Below are positions 7,630-13,028 of a stretch of DNA of 13,028 nt, piece by piece. Position numbers and translations under genes: made by a program. The DNA is from MGOM01 sp035455265 (GTDB taxonomy: Bacteria > Chloroflexota > Anaerolineae > Anaerolineales > E44-bin32): positions 1 through 13,028 of the forward strand of contig DATIFK010000111.1 in assembly GCA_035455265.1 (NCBI GenBank), read 5' to 3'. The notes under the pieces are model-generated. The model saw only the letters and a list, made by a program, of their open reading frames with translations. It was not told where the DNA came from and made no database searches. Position 1 is the first letter of the stretch, and each line of letters opens with the position of its first letter.

Positions 7630-7722
7630 CAGTCTTCAGTCATCAGTTGTCAGTCATCAGCGATCTGCCGGACCACCGACGGCAGCGGGCGACTGAGAAC
7701 TGACAACTGATGACTGACAACT
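7630..7722 (+). repeat. Inverted heptamer-repeat element between isomerase and transketolase genes
   Basis: The 121-base gap (7626-7746) is mostly this element. The left arm (7630-7660) is a run of degenerate 7-base units starting with CAGT (cagtctt, cagtcat, cagttgt, cagtcat). The right arm (7691-7722) runs in the opposite orientation (gactgag, aactgac, aactgat, gactgac). The arms contain a perfect 19-bp inverted repeat, 7636-7654 with 7699-7717, around a 44-base centre, so the RNA could fold into a long stem. The right arm shares the AACTG core with the AACTGGA array at 6673-6700. An AAGGAG site at 7735-7740 for the next gene lies outside the element. Confidence 0.8.
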
Positions 7723-7746
7723 TGAATCTGAAGCAAGGAGATCTCT

Positions 7747-10134
7747 ATGGACCGTGCGGGTGAGGAGCAAATCGCGCGACGGTATGAGGCGTTGGCGCCG
7801 GCATTTCCCTACTGGGAGAAGACCAAGGACCTGGTCGACCAGTACATCGACATCATCCTCAACTACCGTCAGAGCGGTCACCCAGGCGGCTCGCGCTCCA
7901 AGGTGCACGGCCTGCTGACCGTGCTGTTGAGCGGTGCCATGCGCTGGGATGTGCGTCATCCCGAGAAACGCTTTGGCGACCGCTTCGTTCTGGTCGGCGG
8001 GCACACCGTGCCGCTGGTCTACTGCACCCTGACCGTTCTGAACGAGGCCATGCGCGTCAAGTTCCGGCAGACCGGGAAGACCATCTACGAGATCCCCCAT
8101 GCCCCCAAACGTGTCCTCTACTGGGAAGACCTGCTCGGCTTCCGTCATCGGCGCGGTCTTTCAGGGCACGCCGAAATGGAAGGCAAGACGCTGTTCCTCA
8201 AGTTCAACACCGGGCCTTCCGGCCACGGCGGGCCGGCGGCGGCCGGGCTGGCGCTGGCGCTGAAGCGCGCCGGGGCCGATGGGGTCAAGGTGTTCGCCTT
8301 CGAGGGAGAGGCGGGGTTGACCCCGGGCGCGGCGCACGAAACGATGAACTCCGCCTGGGGTTTGGCGCTGGACAATCTGTACTTCGTCGTCGACTGGAAC
8401 GACTACGGCATCGACGATCACCCGGTGAGCAGCGTTGTCTATGGGACGCCGCAGGATTGGTTTGGCGCCCACGGCTGGCGAGTCTTCGGCGCCGAGATGG
8501 GCAGCGAATGGGGCCCGGTCACCCAGGCGATCCTGTCCATGATGATGAGCGAGAATCCCTCGCGTGCCCCGAGCGTCACCTGGCTCAAGACCCGCAAGGG
8601 CCGCGGCTACCTCAAGTACGACAACCCGTCGCACGGCGCGCCTCACGCCATCAACAGCGCCGAGTTCTGGGAGACCAAACGCCCCTTCGCCGAAAAGTAC
8701 GGAGCCGAGTTCGAGAACTTTGGCGGACCCGCGCCGAAGGACTCCGCCGCGTTGCGGGACGAGTTCCGCGCCAACCTGAAGGTCGTGGCGGATATCCTGG
8801 CGCGGGATCAAGAGCTGGTGGACTACCTGGCGGATCGCCTGGTCGAGTTGGGCGAAAGCGTGCCGCGCGAGATTCCGTCGTTCCGGTTGGGCTCGAAGGG
8901 CATTCCGTGGAAGGATCAACGGTTGTACGAGTTCCGCAACTACCCCGCCGACCTGTACGTCGCCCCCGGGACTAAAGTTGCCAATCGGGCGGGCCTGGCG
9001 AAGTGGGGTGCATGGGTCAATGCCTTCGGCCGAAACGAGTATGGTCGTCCCCTGGTCCTGGCCGCCTCGGCGGATCTGGCCGACTCGACCAACCTGAGCG
9101 GTTTCGGAAAAGCCTACGGAGACTCCCCGGGCTATGGATGGTACGAGCGCTTCGGTTCGAGCGAAGGCGTCCTCCTGCCGCAGGAGATCACCGAATTCGC
9201 CAACTCGGGGCTTCTCGTCGGCGTGGCGACGGTCAACTTCGCCGACGATCCCACCCAAGACTTCGACGGCTTCTGGGGCGCCTGCTCCACCTACGGATCG
9301 TTCTCCTACCTGAAATACGGGATGCTGCGCCTCTTCAGCCAACTGGCGCAGGATTGCCAGTGGAAGGTCGGCAAGGTGATCTTCGTCGCCGGGCACTCCG
9401 GGCCGGAGACGGCGGATGACAGCCGCACGCACTTCGGGGTGTTCGAGCCGGCCGTCATGCAGTTGTTCCCGAAGGGGCAGGTGATCAACTTGCATCCGTG
9501 GGAGCATAATGAAGTGCCCGTGCTCCTGGGGGCGGCGCTGGCCGAGAGCGCGCCGATCGTCATCCTGCACCTGACGCGTCCGCCCATCGTCGTGCCCGAT
9601 CGTGCCAAGTTGGGGATCGCTTCGCACTTCGAAGTGGCGCAGGGCGCCTACCTGGTGCGCGATCACACTCCGGGAGAGCCGCGCGGCGGAACGATCGTTG
9701 TCCAGGGCACCAGCGCCATGGTGAGTCTGTGCCAGGTGCTGCCGGAGCTCGACTCCCGCCGGCTCAATGTCAAGATTGTCTATGCGGCCAGCGCCGAGAT
9801 GTTCGCCCGGCAGCCCGCCGCCGTCCGCGAAGGATTGCTCTCGGCCGCCGATCGGATCGATTCGACGTTCATCACGACGCAGTCGCGCGGCTCCATGGGA
9901 GACTGGACGTTCCACGAGGGGGCGGCGGAGTATGCGCTGTCCTCGGATTGGGACAATCGCTGGCGGACGGGCGGCACCGTCGAGGAAGTCATCGACGAGG
10001 CCATGCTCTCGCCGGAGGCGGTCCTCAAGGGCATCGAGCGCTTTGTGCGCGAACGCCCGGCGCGCCTCGGCCGGTATGAGGCCGCCCTGACGCAGGCTTT
10101 GCGCGAGTCCGAGGGCAGCCCTCAGCCGGCCTGA
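7747..10134 (+). CDS. Transketolase-like thiamine-diphosphate enzyme with altered cofactor motif
   Basis: A 795-residue single-chain transketolase-like protein, longer than the usual ~660. It should transfer a two-carbon ketol unit between sugars or their phosphates. Residues matching active-site residues of known transketolases are visible: the histidines of SGHPGG, GGHTVP, SGHAE, PSHGAPH and THFGVFE; R in TKVANRAG; SADLADS; the proton-relay Glu E473 in FGSSEG; and R611 in LTRPP. These suggest phosphosugar-like substrates. The thiamine-diphosphate/Mg motif is unusual: the expected Gly-Asp-Gly is G187-E188-A189, while the second Mg ligand N218 (VDWNDYGID) sits exactly 30 residues later, as in E. 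coli transketolase. The Glu normally found in 'NEG' after the motif is Pro (LTPG). The extra length comes partly from a roughly 27-residue longer segment between E473 and the THFGV histidine (H562). ATG 7747 has a strong AAGGAG site. The family is clear; whether it is a true transketolase or a diverged ketol-transferase or lyase is open. Confidence 0.87.
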   Translation: MDRAGEEQIARRYEALAPAFPYWEKTKDLVDQYIDIILNYRQSGHPGGSRSKVHGLLTVLLSGAMRWDVRHPEKRFGDRFVLVGGHTVPLVYCTLTVLNEAMRVKFRQTGKTIYEIPHAPKRVLYWEDLLGFRHRRGLSGHAEMEGKTLFLKFNTGPSGHGGPAAAGLALALKRAGADGVKVFAFEGEAGLTPGAAHETMNSAWGLALDNLYFVVDWNDYGIDDHPVSSVVYGTPQDWFGAHGWRVFGAEMGSEWGPVTQAILSMMMSENPSRAPSVTWLKTRKGRGYLKYDNPSHGAPHAINSAEFWETKRPFAEKYGAEFENFGGPAPKDSAALRDEFRANLKVVADILARDQELVDYLADRLVELGESVPREIPSFRLGSKGIPWKDQRLYEFRNYPADLYVAPGTKVANRAGLAKWGAWVNAFGRNEYGRPLVLAASADLADSTNLSGFGKAYGDSPGYGWYERFGSSEGVLLPQEITEFANSGLLVGVATVNFADDPTQDFDGFWGACSTYGSFSYLKYGMLRLFSQLAQDCQWKVGKVIFVAGHSGPETADDSRTHFGVFEPAVMQLFPKGQVINLHPWEHNEVPVLLGAALAESAPIVILHLTRPPIVVPDRAKLGIASHFEVAQGAYLVRDHTPGEPRGGTIVVQGTSAMVSLCQVLPELDSRRLNVKIVYAASAEMFARQPAAVREGLLSAADRIDSTFITTQSRGSMGDWTFHEGAAEYALSSDWDNRWRTGGTVEEVIDEAMLSPEAVLKGIERFVRERPARLGRYEAALTQALRESEGSPQPA

Positions 10135-10167
10135 GTCAGTTCCGGCGGGATCCGCGTGACCCGCGGC

Positions 10168-10172
10168 GAGGT
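10168..10172 (+). promoter_or_regulatory. Ribosome binding site selecting the GTG start of the XdhC-like gene
   Basis: GAGGT lies five bases before GTG 10178 in the 43-base gap after the transketolase gene, and no ATG near the conserved N-terminus competes with it. Confidence 0.6.
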
Positions 10173-10177
10173 CGATC

Positions 10178-11287
10178 GTGACGGACTTGTTGGCTGACGT
10201 CCAGGCATGGGTCCAGGCGGGTCGAGCCGTAGCCCTGGCCACGGTGATCCGGACATGGGGCTCGGCGCCACGCCCGGCCGGATCCAAAATGGCCGTCAGC
10301 GACCGCGGAGACATGTCGGGTTCGGTGAGCGGCGGATGCGTCGAGGGGGCGGTCATCACCGAGGCGATCCAGGCGCTGGTTGACGGACGGCCGCGCCGGG
10401 TGAGCTACGGCGTGGCGGATGAGACGGCGTGGGAGATCGGGCTGACCTGCGGAGGTCAGATCGAGATCTTCGTCGAGCCCCTGTTGGCGCCGGGACTTCC
10501 GGCCGCCAAGGGCAAAAACCTGCTCGAGGCTCTCCAGTCGTGTAAGGCCGACCGGACATCGTGGCTCCGGGGCGTCATCGTCGACGGGCCGACAGGGACC
10601 GTCGGATCGTCGGCGCTGTGGGATTCCTCCGGCCATGGGCAGGGTGACATCGGGCAGGAGTGGATGAAACGGCTGACCCCCGATGCGGCCGACCTGCTCA
10701 AGACCGGCACGGCGGAGGCACGCGCGTACCGCGTTGGGGCAACCAACCTCGAGGTTCTCTTCGACCCTCTGGTGCCGCCAGCGACGCTGGTGATCGTCGG
10801 AGGCGTTCACATCGCCATGGCGCTGACCCGATTGGCGCAGGCGGTTGGGTATCGAGTGGTGGTGGTGGATCCGCGCGGCGCTTTCGCTACGCCGGAGCGA
10901 TTCCCGGATACCGTCATCGAGACCTCCTGGCCGGACGAAGGCTTGCGCCGGGTCGGGCTGTCAGGCTCCTCGGCGGTGGCCGTCCTGTCGCACGATCCGA
11001 AACTCGACGACCCGGCCCTGATGGTCGCTCTTCGCAGCCCGGCTTTCTACGTCGGCGCACTCGGCAGCCGCAAGACGCAGGCGCTGCGGCGCTCGCGCCT
11101 GAAGGCCGCCGGCTTGACCGACGATGAGCTCGGGCGCCTCCACGGTCCGATCGGGATCGACCTCGGGCGCACCGACCCGGAGGGAATCGCTCTGGCCATC
11201 CTGGCGGAGATTGTGGCGACCCGCGCCGGCAGGGGCCCGAAGCAAGCCGACAACTCCGTCGACGATCCACTGGAGAGCCACGCATGA
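10178..11287 (+). CDS. XdhC/CoxI-family molybdoenzyme maturation protein
   Basis: A 369-residue protein with both domains of the XdhC/CoxI family. The N-terminal domain (about 1-105) has GSAPRPAGSKM, GSVSGGCVEG (48-57, with C54) and CGG...VEPL (C91), the classic XdhC_CoxI signature. The C-terminal Rossmann-like domain (about 203-345) has LVIVGGVHIAMAL, VVVDPR, GALGSRK (293-299) and HGPIGIDLG (322-330). In Rhodobacter, XdhC binds molybdenum cofactor, protects its sulfurated form and delivers it to xanthine dehydrogenase; CoxI is the counterpart in CO dehydrogenase clusters. Here it most likely serves the hydroxylase whose end is at 1-375. The glycine-rich loop reads GGVHIA, rather than the more common GAGHVA or GAGHIG, so nucleotide binding may differ. 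GTG 10178 is the chosen start. The gene is coupled to the next by an ATGA overlap. The family is certain; the client is inferred. Confidence 0.92.
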   Translation: MTDLLADVQAWVQAGRAVALATVIRTWGSAPRPAGSKMAVSDRGDMSGSVSGGCVEGAVITEAIQALVDGRPRRVSYGVADETAWEIGLTCGGQIEIFVEPLLAPGLPAAKGKNLLEALQSCKADRTSWLRGVIVDGPTGTVGSSALWDSSGHGQGDIGQEWMKRLTPDAADLLKTGTAEARAYRVGATNLEVLFDPLVPPATLVIVGGVHIAMALTRLAQAVGYRVVVVDPRGAFATPERFPDTVIETSWPDEGLRRVGLSGSSAVAVLSHDPKLDDPALMVALRSPAFYVGALGSRKTQALRRSRLKAAGLTDDELGRLHGPIGIDLGRTDPEGIALAILAEIVATRAGRGPKQADNSVDDPLESHA

Positions 11288-11598
11288 TCACGGTCATCTG
11301 CCAATTCGGCCTGCCCGACACCTGGACGGCCGAACAGGCCCGCTCGGTCTTCCGGGAGGGAACGGGCAAGTTCGAGAACATGAAGGGACTCATCCGCAAG
11401 TACTTCCTCCTCACCGAAGATGGCCGGTCCGCCGCCAGTGTCTACTTGTGGGAATCGCGCGCGCCGGCCGAGGCATTCTTCACAGAGGCCTGGAAGGACT
11501 TCATGGTCGGCAAATACGGCCACCGGCCGAGCGTAACGTACTACGAATGCCCGGTCGTGGTGGACAACCACACGGGCGAGGTCATCAAGGTCAACTGA
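11284..11598 (+). CDS. Small YdhR / antibiotic-biosynthesis-monooxygenase-like protein
   Basis: A 104-residue protein that looks like a dimeric alpha+beta barrel of the YdhR/ABM type. Evidence is the short length, the MITVICQFGLP first strand, the GLIRKYFLLTEDGRSAASVYLWES core (KY followed by a strand and a VYLWES strand) and an AEAFFTEAWKDFM helix. Biochemical roles in this fold range from cofactor-free oxygenation to isomerisation or simple ligand binding, so the annotation should not be read as proof of an oxygenase. Its ATG overlaps the XdhC-family stop (ATGA, 11284-11287), so both are probably translated together and may act on the same system. The family call is moderately sure; the function is unknown. 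Confidence 0.72.
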   Translation: MITVICQFGLPDTWTAEQARSVFREGTGKFENMKGLIRKYFLLTEDGRSAASVYLWESRAPAEAFFTEAWKDFMVGKYGHRPSVTYYECPVVVDNHTGEVIKVN

Positions 11599-11705
11599 TC
11601 GCTGCCTGAACCCGCGGCGCGCCAAAGGTCATCTTTCGGGAAGGACGATGGCAAACCCGCCGTGCGACGGGCGCGGCAGAGCCTTCAAGGGGCGAGAGGC
11701 AGCCC

Positions 11706-11712
11706 GGGAGGT
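11706..11712 (+). promoter_or_regulatory. Ribosome binding site for the 85-residue gene
   Basis: GGGAGGT ends four bases before ATG 11717. An alternative ATG at 11648 has only an AAGGA site two bases away, and its extra residues are low-complexity and not protein-like, so 11717 is preferred. Confidence 0.6.
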
Positions 11713-11716
11713 GCCG

Positions 11717-11974
11717 ATGAAGCTGGTGATTGACCACGACACCTGTCAACACGGAGGGGAGTTCGCCGATCGCTGTTTGGCGGCCAGCATCCGTCATCCA
11801 CTCGGCCATGAGCGCTACTGCACGGCGCGCGTGGAGGATGACGGGAGATCGGAGCTGACCGTTGTGCTGATCACGGACGGTCATGCGCACACGCTCGTGC
11901 TGCGCACGCCGGCCGAACAGGAACTCGCCGCCTCGGAAGGATGGCTCGCCTTCGAGAAGGCGCCGGCCCTCTAA
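11717..11974 (+). CDS. Unrecognised 85-residue protein, last gene of the operon
   Basis: I do not recognise this family. The protein starts MKLVIDHDTCQHGGEFADRC, which looks like the beginning of a short ferredoxin (a strand followed by 'D...C'), but it has only three cysteines (in DTCQ, DRCL and RYCTA) and no FeS-binding spacing. The rest is a compact alpha/beta pattern (ELTVVLITDG, HTLVLRTPAEQELAASEGW) with no membrane segment or signal peptide. An ATG at 11648 in the same frame would add 23 residues of low-complexity sequence; I consider it less likely. It ends 20 bases before the terminator hairpin, so it is most likely co-transcribed with the operon. Cys/His-rich N-terminal residues (C10, H12, C20) could bind a metal, which is speculation. 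Coding is supported by a good ribosome site and by its place in the operon. Confidence 0.62.
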   Translation: MKLVIDHDTCQHGGEFADRCLAASIRHPLGHERYCTARVEDDGRSELTVVLITDGHAHTLVLRTPAEQELAASEGWLAFEKAPAL

Positions 11975-11993
11975 CTGTCAGGTGCATCCATTC

Positions 11994-12024
11994 GCAACCA
12001 CCCGGCCAGAGGCCGGGTGGTTGC
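11994..12024 (+). terminator. Strong intrinsic terminator-like hairpin closing the plus-strand operon
   Basis: Bases 11994-12007 are the exact reverse complement of 12011-12024, giving a 14-bp stem with a 3-base AGA loop. The stem starts 20 bases after the TAA of the last plus-strand gene and is followed by the short T-rich stretch ttgttgg, weaker than a classical U-tract. Its position between convergent genes fits a terminator that may work in both directions. Confidence 0.8.
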
Positions 12025-12114
12025 TTGTTGGAGACCGCCCTTGGGATGGATGTTCTCGTTCGTGAGAAATCGCCAGGGGAGCCGCGGCGCACTTGTCGCC
12101 GGGGGCGCGGCCCA
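12025..12114. other. Short convergent intergenic region with small hairpins
   Basis: This stretch holds no gene. It contains a small hairpin with a TTCG tetraloop (12053-12068, ttctcg/tgagaa with one wobble pair) and GC-rich pairings at 12081-12111. A palindromic cggccc/gggccg hairpin at 12108-12124 overlaps the stop of the minus-strand gene. Any of these could help end minus-strand transcription, but none has a clear T-run. Confidence 0.35.
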
Positions 12115-13028
12115 TCATGGGCCGAATAGGTCAAGCCCTTCGAGGATCAATCTGGTATGGCTGTAGATGGAAGGATCATTCTCGGGCAGGTTGATCGGAA
12201 CCTCATGAACGCCCGGGCGATTCGAGACGCCATCCGTGGTGGGCCCAAGCCAGCTATTGAAAACCACCTGCTGGGGCCTTCCGATAGCCTCGTTAACGAG
12301 GCGTATCCAGTCCATCGTGGAGTCGAAGTAGACTCGGTCGGATCTCGCGTCCCAGTTGGCATTGGCCGTGAAGATCACCCCGAACGGGATGCCGTGGTCC
12401 TGGAAGAAGCGGCTCAGAGTCTGCAAATCCCCGACGACGCGTCGACGATCGAGCCGGGTTCCTCCCTCCACCATGTTCACATCCAGGTGAAAGAACGAGG
12501 GAGGCGTCCCCCTTCCCTCGAGCGCCTCGATCCACTCCTCGAGCTCAGCGACAGAGAAATAGGGGTAAGGCTCTGTGTTGCCTACCAGGACGTCGGGGTA
12601 GGCGGCCTTCACTTGCTTCATGAACCGTGCTGTGACGTCCGCTGTTTGCTCCATGGTCAATCCGCACGGCTGACTGCCCGTTGGCGCCGCCTGGCCTCCC
12701 ATGAACGGTTCGTCCATCACCAGGAAGGTGACGGTCCCACCGTGGGACTGGACATTCTCGACGACGGTCGTGGCCACGCGAAACTCCTGAGAACCGGTGC
12801 AATCCCATTCCTTGACCGCGCCCACGTCGATACCGATGGCGATTCCCCATTCCGTCAGCTTCTGAAATGCCTGCACGGGAACAAAGGCACCGAGGTTGTT
12901 GTCTCCGCAGATGGCGCACGGGTAGTAGAGAAGATTCTGCGTGTAGAACTTGAAGACGTCGATCCGTGACCGGGCCAAAGACCACTGCTCGGGCTTGGCA
13001 AAGAGTTCAGCGAAGTCGCGGGAACCCA
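12115..13028 (-). CDS. Partial protein resembling a glycosidase-like TIM barrel, C-terminal part
   Basis: The minus-strand frame is open from the right window edge to the TGA at 12115-12117, giving 304 visible codons; the true start is beyond the window, and the TTG at 12978 is probably internal. The visible start is GSRDFAELFAKPEQW, followed by ARSRIDVFKFYTQNL. Later segments have strand-loop features of a TIM barrel: IAIGIDVGAVKEW, GTVTFLVMDEPF, LVGNTEPYP, FFHLDVNM, IPFGVIFTANANW, PQQVVFNSWLGP. Acidic residues at strand ends (DEP, NTEPYP, LDVN) would suit a glycoside hydrolase or sugar-binding role, but no family signature is firm. PCAIC gives a CxxC pair, possibly a disulfide if the protein is exported; the signal peptide, if any, is not visible. 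It converges on the operon and has no evident functional tie to it. Coding is very likely; the function is only suggested. Confidence 0.7.
   Translation of the reverse strand, partial: GSRDFAELFAKPEQWSLARSRIDVFKFYTQNLLYYPCAICGDNNLGAFVPVQAFQKLTEWGIAIGIDVGAVKEWDCTGSQEFRVATTVVENVQSHGGTVTFLVMDEPFMGGQAAPTGSQPCGLTMEQTADVTARFMKQVKAAYPDVLVGNTEPYPYFSVAELEEWIEALEGRGTPPSFFHLDVNMVEGGTRLDRRRVVGDLQTLSRFFQDHGIPFGVIFTANANWDARSDRVYFDSTMDWIRLVNEAIGRPQQVVFNSWLGPTTDGVSNRPGVHEVPINLPENDPSIYSHTRLILEGLDLFGP

Noticed and set aside
6673..7722. CRISPR array
   Set aside because: The repeats are heptamers in direct tandem or inverted arms without spacers of regular length, and no cas genes are present.
8161..10359. Long minus-strand open frame (732 codons) opposite the transketolase gene
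   Set aside because: It mirrors the codon pattern of the GC-rich plus-strand gene, its translation is rich in Arg, Gln and His with no domain, and the plus strand encodes a clear enzyme.
12157..12969. Plus-strand open frame of 270 codons opposite the minus-strand gene
   Set aside because: The minus-strand translation has plausible strand and loop structure and ends normally, while the plus-strand translation shows no recognisable motif; it is a shadow frame.
1..13028. tRNA, rRNA, transposase or phage genes
   Set aside because: No cloverleaf, rRNA segment, transposase motif or integrase was seen on either strand.

Overview
The window is GC-rich and densely coded, in the manner of a bacterial chromosome or metagenome contig. 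Three genes appear to use GTG or TTG starts, Shine-Dalgarno sites are clear, and neighbouring genes overlap by a few bases. CoxL/XdhA, MoxR/CobS, VWA and XdhC genes occurring together, plus intergenic heptamer repeats, would fit Chloroflexota or a similar uncultivated lineage. No marker gene settles this, so the taxon is a guess.

Positions 1-11974 form one long plus-strand gene series, probably an operon that starts upstream of the window. In order it holds: the C-terminal end of a molybdenum hydroxylase large subunit (1-375); a CobS/MoxR-type AAA+ ATPase (521-1384) and a CobT-like VWA protein (1368-3125), overlapping by 17 bases; a zinc-dependent alcohol dehydrogenase (3119-4132); an aldehyde dehydrogenase (4188-5675); a D-2-hydroxyacid dehydrogenase (5660-6640); a xylose-isomerase-like TIM-barrel protein (6708-7625); a transketolase-like enzyme (7747-10134); an XdhC/CoxI-family molybdoenzyme maturation protein (10178-11287); a small YdhR/ABM-like protein (11284-11598); and an unrecognised 85-residue protein (11717-11974). 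A perfect 14-bp hairpin (11994-12024) closes the series.

From about 12115 to the right edge, a convergent minus-strand gene encodes the C-terminal part of a secreted-hydrolase-like or TIM-barrel-like protein of unknown function. It is cut by the window edge.

The genes suggest a catabolic module for a polyol, sugar or sugar acid. An alcohol dehydrogenase, an aldehyde dehydrogenase, a hydroxyacid dehydrogenase, a sugar isomerase/epimerase and a transketolase could interconvert and cleave a small carbohydrate. The molybdenum hydroxylase would oxidise an aldehyde or hydroxylate a substrate in the same route. Its presumed maturation factors (AAA+/VWA pair and XdhC) sit at both ends of the carbohydrate block, which argues that the whole set works together. 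The substrate cannot be read from the sequence.

The most unusual features are the altered thiamine-diphosphate motif of the transketolase (Gly-Glu-Ala where Gly-Asp-Gly is expected), the CobS/CobT-like pair next to a molybdoenzyme with no CobN in view, and heptamer repeats that bracket the isomerase gene exactly.
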